Source of the DNA: Macrostomum hystrix
Lineage: Eukaryota > Platyhelminthes > Macrostomidae
Assembly: GCA_950097015.1 (NCBI GenBank)
Contig: CATNEN010000001.1
Span: 961,501 to 1,025,500, forward strand
Reading direction: 5' to 3'
Length of the DNA stretch: 64,000 bases
The notes under the pieces were generated by a model. That model saw nothing but the letters and a program-made list of their open reading frames with translations. It did not search any database and had not been told where the DNA came from. This document shows positions 11,590-20,788 of this stretch, one piece after another. A program made the translations under genes and the position numbers. Position 1 is the first letter of the stretch. Every line of letters starts with the position of its first letter.

Positions 11590-12370
11590 GGGGGTAAAAT
11601 AGAGGTTAGGACGGCAGGGAGGGTGGGACAGCAGGTAGGGCTAGCAGGGAGGGCAGCACAGCAGGGAGGGTGGGACAGCAGGTAGGGCTAGCAGGGATGG
11701 CAGCACAGCAGGGAGGGTGGGACAGCAGGTAGGGCTAGCAGGGAGGGCAGCACAGCAGGGAGGGTGGGACAGCAGGTAGGGCTAGCAGGGAGGGCAGCAC
11801 AGCAGGGAGGGTGGGACAGCAGGTAGGGCTAGCAGGGAGGGCAGCACAGCAGGGAGGGAGGGTGGGACAACAGGGAAGGTGGGACAGCAGGGAGGGTGGG
11901 ACAGCAGGTAGGGCTAGCAGGGAGGGCAGCACAGCAGGGAGGGTGGGACAGCAGGTAGGGCTAGCAGGGAGGGCAGCACAGCAGGGAGGGTGGGACAGCA
12001 GGTAGGGCTAGCAGGGAGGGCAGCACAGCAGGGAGGGTGGGACAGCAGGTAGGGCTAGCAGGGAGGGCAGCACAGCAGGGAGGGTGGGACAGCAGGTAGG
12101 GCTAGCAGGGAGGGCAGCACAGCAGGGAGGGTGGGACAGCAGGTAGGGCTAGCAGGGAGGGCAGCACAGCAGGGTGGGAGGGTGGGACAACAGGGAAGGT
12201 GGGACAGCAGGGAGGGTGGGACAGCAGGTAGGGCTAGCAGGGAGGGCAGGACAGCAGGGAGGGCCAGTAGGAAATGCGGGATAGTAGGGAGGGAGAGTGG
12301 GGCAGTAAGGAGGGTAGGACAGTAGGGAGGATAGGGCAGCAGGGAATGTAGGACAGCAAGAAGGGCCAAC
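11590..12370. repeat. G-rich minisatellite, about 47-bp unit
   Basis: More than a dozen units combine GGGAGGGCAGCACAGCA and GGGAGGGTGGGACAGCAGG with TAGGGCTAGCA. Variant units contain four G-runs separated by single bases, as at 11852-11866. The long frames on both strands here are by-products of the repeat. The array degenerates toward 12370. Confidence 0.95.
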
Positions 12371-12499
12371 AGAGAGGATAGGATAGCAGTAAACTAGGAT
12401 AGCTGTTGTTCAGAGGGACATCAAGGCTACATATGGCTGTTCAGTCCATGAACTAGGAGGCCACCATACCCATAATCACTTACCCTAGGTAATGCTGGT

Positions 12500-12570
12500 A
12501 AACCCTCAAATCAAACCCTTAACCTTTAAGTCATGAGTCCAATGCTCTAACCACTAGGCTACAACCCCTA
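12500..12570 (-). repeat. tRNA-derived SINE or tRNA relic
   Basis: On the minus strand, TAGCCTAGTGGTTAGAGCA matches an A box in a D-arm context. It is followed by an anticodon-like loop CTCATGA and a degenerate B box (AAGGGTTTGATTTG). The anticodon stem does not close well and the B box is mutated, so a functional tRNA is unlikely. Confidence 0.6.
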
Positions 12571-13379
12571 GCAGTAGGTATGTTGTAGGTATACAAGCTA
12601 TATTAAAAAGATCATATTTAAACCAACAATACAAATTTATACTCGTATTTACACTGAAACAAATAGCAAATTTATATTAGGTCTAGAGTAGTGTCAATGA
12701 AAAAAAGATTTAAATATCAAGCAATTCATATAGTATTAGGCAATTAGCCATTCTAAAGTCAGTATGAATTATACTGTTTATACCATTTCAGCATCTAAAA
12801 GCTACAATTTTTAGCTTGCTTTGCTTGCTATATAACTGGTAACATATAGCATAGATAATATATATGTTATATATTACTATATATACTAATATATTTCCTG
12901 TTCGCTCAGATAGCATTAGCCTAGCTACCTGCTACCATACAGATAATAGTAAGAAAAAAATATTAGCCTAGCTGAATAGACCACAATGATTAGACAGGTC
13001 AATTATATATAATAATATTAATTATATTAGCTATTACTATAAGACTAGGCCAAGTATGCGAATCTCCATGCTAAAAGTGAAAAAAAAACTAAATACACTG
13101 TGAAAATGGAGAAAAGTAGAGCCTAGAGCTAGCACAGTAAATATCAGTTAAATTACATAGCTAACCAAAGAAATACCGAGCTGTGTACAGTAAACCGAAA
13201 GACATTTGAAATCGCGCGGAATAGATATGCATTTTACATTATGATACCGTGCTACGATATCATATATCATGATATGTTAGCCAAAACTGGCCCGTTTTTG
13301 CATGGTATATACGGTCAAAAGTGTATATACGGCTGGTTCTAAAACGAATACAAAATGCTGTATTTGTGTGAAAGTACTT
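12571..13379. other. AT-rich spacer before copy A
   Basis: This strongly AT-rich DNA has TATA-type runs (about 12840-12895) and no gene. It ends where the terminal repeat of copy A begins. Confidence 0.4.
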
Positions 13380-13384
13380 TGAGT

Positions 13385-13615
13385 ACTAAAATACAAACAA
13401 GATTGTTGATGATAGTGCTGATGATTGTTGGTGATGGTATTTTCGCGAGAATATACACTAGTGTATTTTCAATCATTTACAACACAACACCAATATGTAC
13501 ATATCAAATAGTATTGATAATCAGAAGCTTTATAAAATTGCAATTGCAATTGCAATCGCTACTGCTGCTGACACTTCCGCCTCTTCAGCTGCGGCATACA
13601 ATAGGCAGTCGTCAG
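13385..13615 (+). repeat. Left terminal direct repeat of copy A
   Basis: It shares GTATTTTCAATCATTTACAA, ACACAACACCAATATGTA and CTTCAGCTGCGGCATACA with 19788-20070, in the same orientation and order. Related sequence is at 34075-34240 and 34915-35190. Confidence 0.75.
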
Positions 13616-14339
13616 CTGGGTCAAATGTACAGCTACTGGCTGCCATCGCTGCTAATGCTGTTGACGCCTCTGCCTCTTCAGCTGCGGCATACAATAGGTC
13701 GTCGTCAGCTGGGTCAAATGTACAGCTACTGGCTGTCATCGCTGCTGCTGCTGCTGCTGCTGACGCCTCTGCCTCTTCAGCTGCGGCATACAATAGGTCG
13801 TCGTCAGCTGGGTCAAATGTACAGCTACTGGCTGTCATCGCTGCTGCTGCTGCTGCTGCTGACGCCTCCGCCTCTTCAGCTGCGGCATACAATAGGTCGT
13901 CGTCAGCTGGGTCAAATGTACAGCTACTGGCTGTCATCGCTGCTGCTGCTGCTGCTGCTGACGCCTCCGCCTCTTCAGCTGCGGCATACAATAGGTCGTC
14001 GTCAGCTGGGTCAAATAAACAGCTACTGGCTGCCATCGCTGCTGCTGCTGCTGCTGCTGCTGACGACTCTGCCTCTTCAGCTGCGGCATACAAAAGCTCG
14101 TCGTCAGCTGGGTCTAAGCAATTGACTGCCATCGCCGCTTCGACCTCTTCAGCTACGGCGTATAACATATGGTCATCTGCCAGGCCGAATACAAAACTAT
14201 ATGATGAATTGTATGTTTCATCATACCCGTAATCATTATAGCCTGGCTCTTCGTTCAGCCCAATGTTCTCGTCGTGACAGTTGGATGTTTTCGCATCGTT
14301 TAGAGTTGGCGCTGATGATGATGATCGTGTTGCAGGCAT
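13530..14339 (-). CDS. Acidic alanine-repeat protein, copy A
   Basis: This 269-aa protein is read on the minus strand. The N-terminus is polar (Ser/Asp/Asn, then GYNDYGYDETYNSSYSFVFG). It is followed by six repeats of the form DPADDDLLYAAAEEAEASA, poly-Ala, MTASSCTF; units are 93-102 bp and differ by whole GCT codons. The same region is open on the plus strand, but comparison with copy C (35122-35775) favours the minus strand: substitutions there preserve amino acids in the unique N-terminus. The gene faces away from the Ser/Arg-rich gene, sharing an upstream region. The function is unknown; a scaffold or transcription-type acidic protein is only a guess. Confidence 0.6.
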   Translation of the reverse strand: MPATRSSSSAPTLNDAKTSNCHDENIGLNEEPGYNDYGYDETYNSSYSFVFGLADDHMLYAVAEEVEAAMAVNCLDPADDELLYAAAEEAESSAAAAAAAAMAASSCLFDPADDDLLYAAAEEAEASAAAAAAAMTASSCTFDPADDDLLYAAAEEAEASAAAAAAAMTASSCTFDPADDDLLYAAAEEAEASAAAAAAAMTASSCTFDPADDDLLYAAAEEAEASTALAAMAASSCTFDPADDCLLYAAAEEAEVSAAVAIAIAIAIL

Positions 14340-14596
14340 GGCGAGACAATGGGGGCAGTATTAAAAATTTTCTGCTTGTTTAATTTACTTAATTAATTGT
14401 CCAAAGTTTAAACTGCATTGATTGCAGCATATTCTTAATAGCATAAGATTATCAGCAAGCTGGTTACCATAGACTAGCAATCGTGTTTTTTAGTTATTTA
14501 CTTTACTCAGTTAAGTGGCGTAACTTATTTACACATTTTAGATGATAAATTATTGTTTCAAATAAAAAACGACGTCATCCCTGGGTGGGCGGCACA
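14340..14596. promoter_or_regulatory. Shared upstream region between divergent genes
   Basis: This 257-bp region between the acidic gene and the Ser/Arg-rich gene is conserved in copy C (35776-36035), including AGTGGCGTAACTTATTTACA and CATAAGATTATCAGCAAGC. Its position suggests a bidirectional promoter. No single motif proves it. Confidence 0.35.
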
Positions 14597-15060
14597 ATGG
14601 CGGAGATCGAGATATCGACAACTCTGGTAACGACAAACCGATCTCGTGCCCTACCGTCAGTAGCAGCACGGATGTCGTGATTGGCACTGAGCGACGTCGA
14701 CGAAGGCACAGCTCGGATAGTAGTTCAGACTCTGATTTTGCTATTCTGCCTTCACGTCAACGTGTTCAGTACGTATGGTATCGTCCAGGTGTCGTGCGCA
14801 TTTACAATCAGAGATTTTCTATTGTGAACGCCAATCCGACACGTGATTTAGCCGGCCAATTGCAACTGCCGCAGCATGCGCAAGTGACCGATATACAGTC
14901 ACCAATTATAAGTAGTAGCAGCAGCAACAGCAACAATGGCGGCACTGGCACTGAAAGAGAGCGCGGTAATGCCAATCGTGCTGCTAATAACCTAGATTTG
15001 AATGACGTTGCAATTCTTTTGTTAAGCACTGTTGCCATTAGTTATAATAAAATTAATTAA
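14597..15060 (+). CDS. Ser/Arg-rich protein, copy A (start unresolved)
   Basis: A frame rich in Arg and Ser (GTERRRRRHSSDSSSDSDFA) continues into QRVQYVWYRPGVVRIYNQ, a Ser/Asn run and a charged tail. In this frame no ATG is available: it is open upstream past 14640, and the nearest ATG (14597, in good context) is in another frame that ends at 14680. Copy C has the same arrangement; its extra 6- and 12-nt segments keep both frames. Copy A has lost the stop that follows LNDM in copies B and C, giving about 17 extra residues. The function is unknown; a nucleic-acid-binding role fits the basic cluster but is inferred. Confidence 0.5.
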
Positions 15061-15541
15061 CTGATTAATATAATTAAAATTTGGTAGTTAATTAACACAT
15101 CTGAGTATTCAAAGTCGACACTTAATGATGCCTGCAAATGTTTTAAACTACTTTTGCATACACTAGCTCTCGTTCAACTTCACGTGGTATATTCAAAAGC
15201 ATAAGACAGTTTGCCGTCACTATTGACAATATATTGTCGCGTTTACCATTAATCATAATCAGATGACTGATGAGATCAGTCAGTAATAAAATATTAATAC
15301 GCGAACACAGATGTGTGCAGCTAGTCAACCGGTTATAATTAATACGGTTATTATTAATACGGTTTTTTATTAAATTTCACCAGTATATATATAGAGTATA
15401 AATTTATATAGAATTTCATTGATTGAACAAATAATCGTGCTATTCTACAATTAGTCTGATTTGCACAGTCGCGAGAGCAAAAATAAACGTGTAAACTCTA
15501 ATACATAAAATTCTGTATATAAATTCTGTATTTTACAGCAT
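15061..15541. other. AT-rich intergenic region, copy A
   Basis: This is the 3' region between convergent genes. It is conserved in copies B and C (for example TACACTAGCTCTCGTTCA) and contains no supported gene. Confidence 0.4.
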
Positions 15542-15914
15542 TCATTGTTCGATGTACCAGTAGCGAACTCCATGAGCTGGAGTTCAGCTTGGGCGTCCTC
15601 AAGAAGCTCTAGCACTTCGATGATGTCTTGTGCTCCATCCTCTCTTATACCAGTCACGAACAAGACAGCCTTATAGTCTTCTGCTGACCGGTGCTGTTGC
15701 AGCCATTCTTGAGTGCGCCGTAATAATAAGCATAACTCATTAGCGCTATACTCAGCATTTGGAACACCGCGCTCCAAACTAGGTAGCTGCTCGAAGCACC
15801 CTCGATGCGCTATGAACCGGCAATGCAATCTATGCGACAGCTGAGAAAGAGTTGAAATACGTGCGGGTGAAGATACATTTGCGCAAACTGCATCTGATGG
15901 GCAATGAACGACAT
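15542..15914 (-). pseudogene. Leucine-rich small protein, copy A (frameshifted)
   Basis: This is homologous to the intact 126-aa frame at 36980-37360 and to the GC-rich version at 48884-49303. It would start at 15914 (MSFIAHQMQ). A missing base near 15813 (CCGGCAATG instead of CCGGCCAATG) shifts the frame, and a 7-nt loss near 15572 breaks the C-terminus. The recognisable middle reads CFEQLPSLERGVPNAEYS, then helices rich in Leu and Glu. The function is unknown. Confidence 0.6.
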
Positions 15915-15959
15915 GTTCAGTCAGTTAGTAAATCAAGTAGAGCAAAAAATAGTTTTGTT

Positions 15960-16158
15960 AAAAAAAATCTAAAATTTAATCAAAGCCCCCATAGAGTATA
16001 TTTTATCGAACACAGGTGAGTCGGTCCACAGATAAATCAAATGAATACAAGGCCAGTCTGGGTATTAAGAACTAGAAATCTTTCTCGGCCAAGAAATCAG
16101 CCCACAACCAAGCACTTCGCAAGCGTGATTAACTAAGATTAACCTAGAGTGATTAACA
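15960..16158 (+). promoter_or_regulatory. Conserved leader of the basic protein gene
   Basis: The stretch includes CCCCATAGAGTATATTTTA (TATA-like) followed by CAGGTGAGT, a perfect 5' splice-site consensus, and TTTCTCGGCCAAGAAATCAG. The same blocks precede the basic gene at about 29640-29770 and 37430-37560, and partly at 40680-40760. A 5' untranslated intron is possible but not proven. Confidence 0.35.
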
Positions 16159-16523
16159 ATGTCAACTTTCCCATTGTTCCCGGTTCAGTTCCGGCACTTC
16201 GTCCTGGCTTCCGCCGCCAAGAATCTCGAGAATGCGATGAAGGAGGCTTTGGAGGCGGCCATGGATGTGGCGGTGGCGGAAGCATGGACGCCGAGACGGC
16301 GCCGGGCGGATGACGACATGGCTGCAGCTATGCGGCGGGTCCGGGCGGCCATGGTCCGCATGGCCCGGGCCCGCCGCATAGCGGCAGCGCTCGATCCTTA
16401 TGTGAGTAGTAGATTTCGATTCCTTTCATTTGAATATTTTTGAACACATCTGGTAACATCTGAGCTAACAAACTAAATGAAACCTAAAACCCATCTTTCA
16501 TCCCGCAGCCGGGTGTCCTATGA
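16159..16523 (+). CDS. Small basic protein, two exons, copy A
   Basis: Exon 1 (16159-16401) encodes 81 residues, an Ala/Arg-rich helical protein with PRRRRADDDMAAAMRRVRAA and a second basic segment. A 107-nt GT-AG intron (GTGAGTAG...CCCGCAG) precedes a 15-nt last exon (16509-16523) encoding Pro-Gly-Val-Leu-stop. All five copies in the window (A, B, C, D, F) keep this DPY/intron/GVL arrangement. That strongly supports the splice model and selection on the gene. The protein (85 aa) is predicted to be strongly basic and alpha-helical. Nucleic-acid binding is a reasonable inference; I know no family match. Frame and start are intact here. Confidence 0.7.
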
Positions 16524-17278
16524 CCAAGAGCCGTCTGCATTGACCAGAAGACCAAGAAGCGAGTGCATGATTCCTGATGACAATATGCGTGGATGACATT
16601 GATGACAGGCAGTGCATGATGACATCAATCTGAAAAGTACATGCTTATTGTTTGTTTGTTTGTTGTTTGCCCGACGGGCTAAGGTGCTTTATGAGAATAC
16701 GTAATGCTTTATGTCATATATCAAATAAATAAATGCGTCCATTGATTACATTATCATAATGATAAAATTGTTCTGTTATTTTATTATGTCTATTATATTA
16801 ACATTTGTGCGACAATAACAACTCACTATAACTGACAAACAAAAAGGGACGTATTTTCAGGCGAAGTGTCTTGCCTTTTTACTGCCGTACTTATGAAAAT
16901 AAACCTGAGATTGTGCGGCTACATCAGCCGGTATAATGGGTATATATATTCGCGAAAGTACAAATGTGTCTTCAAACAATTTAAAATGCATAGTTGCGCA
17001 ATAGTACTTGAAGTAGTGCTGCTTGCACCTGAAGTAGTAAAGTATAATGCGAAAGTAATTGAATTAACATGGCAAGACTATCTACTTGTGATAGATTAGA
17101 TGGTATTTTCGCGAAATAGACATAGACATTTCAACGATTAGTATTTGCGCAGGGGCAAAAATGTTTTTGCTGAATAATATTCATAAATGAATTTTCGCGA
17201 AAAAGTTTGGTCTATAGCGAAACCTAGAACTACAGTCGAGTACAGTCGCAAAAGTGAGCTATCTGGTTAATGCGATAG
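16524..17278. other. AT-rich intergenic region, copy A
   Basis: No supported gene is seen. It carries scattered TATTTTCGCGAAAA-type motifs of the dispersed minisatellite (for example near 17105 and 17195). Confidence 0.4.
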
Positions 17279-19472
17279 CCTCTGGTTATTGCCGCCCAAT
17301 CAATTGGTGGCGCCGGCGACCATACTGATCGCAGAGAGTCTACGCCTATAGTGTTCTCATTGGAAGATGACTCAGCTAAGGACACGGACGATTTGCTAGC
17401 TGATGACGTAAAGCTGGAGATTGTGGACGAGTGGACGAGCACTACAGACAATGTAGAGTCGAATACTGCCCCTGTTTTGACGGCTTCTAATAGTTCAGAC
17501 TTGTCATCGCAGCTAGTCGATGATAAGTACAAAACAGAGGTGGCAGAATTATTGCGCGTAAATGGCGAGTCGACTATTCCTAAAAATAGTGCCGCACTTG
17601 GTGCCTGTCCGACTTTGCCAGATTATGCGCCTCGCTCTACACCGGCAATGTCTGTCATCGAGAATGTGACAACATCCGATGATGATGAACCAGCTCTCAC
17701 AGTATTTTCTCCAGCGTATGTCGACGCTTCTGAATCAACAGCGCAACAGTCGGGACGACTGCAGCAATCGCAGCAGCAGCATCAACAGCGAGATCAACAA
17801 CCGCAGCAGCGGCAACAGCAGCAGCAGCAAGTTGGTGGCGTGGCATTTGCTCCGATAGCCGATGAATATGCGTTGTGTCGTTCGACATCACCACTTCTAC
17901 GGCTATGTCCTCGAGCTCCAATTACCGACTACGCCTCTTTAACAGCAGAGGGCAGGTCGGTTCTCGCGACTAGAAGGACGCTCCATCTTATAGAGATTGC
18001 ATTTATATCTAGAGATGTGGAATCCTTCAAGGCGTTTCTAGAACATGAATTGGTAGCTCCATGTGCACAGTTTGCCATCGGCGCAACAGCAAATGTTCAC
18101 CTTGACATGCTGATCAGCGACGAAATCCGAGGACGCCGTCGGCAGAAATACAATATGTCAATGCGAGAATATCTAGGAACTCCGAATCATCCCAATGGTT
18201 TGCTGATGTTCCTGAACCTGCGCCTACCAGAAGATGGTTACACTGTTTGCTGCGGACTGCATGCCCTTTTGATGGAATCTGCGGAAGCTTCGGCCTACCT
18301 GCATCCTACAATGGGTAGAATGACAGTGTCTAGTGTACGCAGTGCGTCAAGTGCAATTAAGCTAGTTACCAGTACGGACGAGTTTCCAGCTCTTTTCCGC
18401 GTTTCTACTCAAGAGTGCAGCTTGCTGACCAAGGCCTTTTGCTGGGTTGCTGCTCATGAGACGTCATCTACTGAGCCTTTGCTAGATAGTGGCTTCATGT
18501 TCGAACACTTTCGTGTCAGACAAGAGCTCAGCGATTACTTAAAGGTGACTCAGATGAAACGCGTAATAGCAACAGAGGTGCTAGCTGGTTGCCAAAACTG
18601 TCGCCCTACTGCCGCTGCCGCCGCCGCCGCTGCTGATGGTGCTGCAACAGCCGACTATGCGAGTACGACCTTGCCTACTCAGCTGGAGGTATGCAAAATA
18701 TTATAAGACATGTCATTTTTAGCAGACGTATGAGTATTGATCATTGAAGTTTTGCTGTTGTTTTAATTTAATTCAATTATTACTTTTCGACAATTAATTA
18801 ATTGTATGCGAACCTACCTACACAACACCATCAAACAGGTCTCTGCTGCTGCAGGAATCTGCTGCTACTGCTGTTCATGTTCCTGATGCCGCCGTCGCTC
18901 GTGTTCCCCGGCTGATCGCCGCCGCTACCAACGTGTGCCCAACTGTAAAGGCTGTGTGCAGCGCGTTGCAATTGCCAACTGGTGTCGTCTATCTATACGG
19001 CCCGTCTGGCGTTGGGAAGACCCACTCTGTGCAAAGCCATATCGGTTCTACGAAAGTGCTGAATATCCATGTGCAGAAGCGGTCTAACACGTTTATGTTT
19101 GACAAGCTCTGCGAGACAATACATACTGCAATGTTTATTGACGAGCTACGCCCGCAACTGTTTGATGAGACATCTGAAGTCATGTGCACACTACTTCGTT
19201 TGGTCAATAGAGACACTTTTGAAGTCAATGCTAAATACAAGGCCATTCGACACGTCTCTTGGCTCAATCGACTGCTAGTGCTTGCTGGGCATGCTCCGGT
19301 CAGTGCGTATTCGATGGACTTTCAGCGCCGATTAGAACCGACACCTGATGGGCACAAGCGTCCGGTAGTTGCCATCTTCATTGGTAATTCTCTCCGTACT
19401 GACTACCAATGTGATGGACAATGCCACCCAATACGCAATGTTTTTGGCGATCACCCGGACGTGCAAATATGA
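17279..19472 (+). CDS. SF3-type helicase, two exons, copy A
   Basis: Exon 1 (open from 17279, no ATG in frame near its start, so a 5' exon may be missing) ends at 18688 before GTATGC. Exon 2 starts either at 18839, or at 18855 if the in-frame AG at 18853-18854 is used; only the second keeps the frame in this copy. The N-terminal part is acidic and Gln-rich. The middle domain contains NHPNGLLMFLNLRLPEDGY. The C-terminus has Walker A GPSGVGKT, Walker B AMFIDELRP, a Leu-rich segment with VNAKYKAIRH, then NRLLVLAGHAP and FQRRLEP. That order matches superfamily 3 helicases of small DNA viruses, although the usual Asn of motif C is replaced by His. Likely a replication ATPase; this is inferred from motifs. 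Confidence 0.7.
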
Positions 19473-19787
19473 GCGATTTGATGCCTGCCGGTGCTGCTTT
19501 CTTTACACGTTAACTTTAACGTTTTTTTAAACCAAAACTGCTGTCATTTTATCAGCAATTTTTTATATTTAATCGGTCAGTCAGTCCGTCTTTCAACTAA
19601 TGTTTTTTTAGTTTTTAATGCTAATTATACCGTTTTTGTATGCAAATTTTAAGAAATTTAAAAATATAAGCGAGTTTTTTAGCTCTTAGCTTGATTACTG
19701 TTGTGATTACTATTTCTCTTTAAAAAATCTGGTTTTCTTGCTAATTTGAGTCACTTGATATATAATAAAATGTATGTAACGTTTTCA
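19473..19787. other. 3' region of copy A helicase
   Basis: AT-rich; a related stretch follows the helicase in copy B. No gene seen. Confidence 0.4.
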
Positions 19788-20070
19788 GACATAAAAATAC
19801 AAACAATAATGCTGTAACATAGTACGTCGTTGATTATTGTTGATGATTGTATTTTCGCGAAAAGACTACTGTATTTTCAATCATTTACAACACAACACCA
19901 ATATGTATATCAAATAGTTATGATAATCAGTAGCTTTATATAATAACTGCATAATGAATCATATAGTGATTGTATTATTTTACATATATAATCTGTATTT
20001 TAAATTCTGACGTATGACGCCTCTGTCTCTTCAGCTGCGGCATACAGAAGCTCGTCGTCAACTGCATGGG
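19788..20070 (+). repeat. Right terminal direct repeat of copy A with acidic-gene remnant
   Basis: It repeats 13385-13615 in direct orientation and ends with a single remnant unit of the acidic gene (CTCTTCAGCTGCGGCATACA, about 20026-20045). Confidence 0.75.
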
Positions 20071-20099
20071 TCTATGCAATTTCTATATATAGTGTGACG

Positions 20100-20788
20100 A
20101 TGTCATTTATTTTGTAGTCGTATTTTGTCGTTATATTTATAGTTTCTATGTGAGTTGCATCTTTGTATTTCTAGTAAAGTATATTAATGTATAATTTCTC
20201 CTATTTATCTATATTAAGTCTATAATAGTACATATATTATTCATTATTAATGCAGCATTGAGAGTCCGTCTATCATATACTATATTCCATATATCTGCGC
20301 GCCGTGTTTAAAATCTGAATCGCTGCGTATTTCACGCCTCGGCTTGGCCGGTTACCAGTGGTGTTGGGCGCATAGTGGGCACTAGAGCTTAATTAAGACC
20401 TTTCTACTAAGACAAGACAATCTAAATAAACTCGCAGGTTAGGACCGACATTTTAATAAATAACTAGACAGTCCATCTCCGCTACACCAATCTAACGTCA
20501 TAAGAAGCTGTTAATAATTTTTGTTAAGCAGACTACTAAATACAATAGTCCATATTCGGAGTCCTCGAGTGTTACAATAGTAATACGCATTCAATCGAAT
20601 GTATATCCAAAGTGTCAAAGTATTGATGAATACTATTCATGAAGGTATTTTCAGAAAAAAATATAACGTATTCTAAATGGAAAGTAAATTTAATATTTCT
20701 GCGAAAAGATTGATATGTTCTTAAACGAAGGTAACGGCAGTATTTTTGCAAAACTTCTTGAAGTACAAACGACTAATAAATTATTATT
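20100..20788. other. Intergenic, minisatellite fragments only
   Basis: The stretch is AT-rich. Around 20590-20765 it resembles the dispersed TATTTTTGCAAAA / GCGAAAA repeat. No gene or RNA was recognised. Confidence 0.4.

Larger units (their letters stand above)
13350..20100 (+). mobile_element. Copy A of the helicase/recombinase element family
   Basis: Copy A carries, in order, an acidic repeat protein (minus), a Ser/Arg-rich protein (plus), a leucine-rich small protein (minus, broken), a basic small protein (plus) and an SF3-type helicase (plus). The DNA around 13385-13615 recurs at 19788-20070, giving direct terminal redundancy. The recombinase and zinc-finger genes seen in copies D and E are absent. 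Gene order matches copy C, and the helicase is nearly identical to that of copy B. Exact ends are uncertain because no short target duplication was found. Confidence 0.7.

Noticed and set aside
11735-12369. Long open frames on both strands across the G-rich minisatellite
   Set aside because: They are a by-product of a repeat unit without stop codons; no conserved start, no non-repeat domain.
13495-14232. Plus-strand 245-codon frame over the acidic repeat gene
   Set aside because: It is the antisense shadow of the repeats; the copy A/C comparison favours the minus strand.
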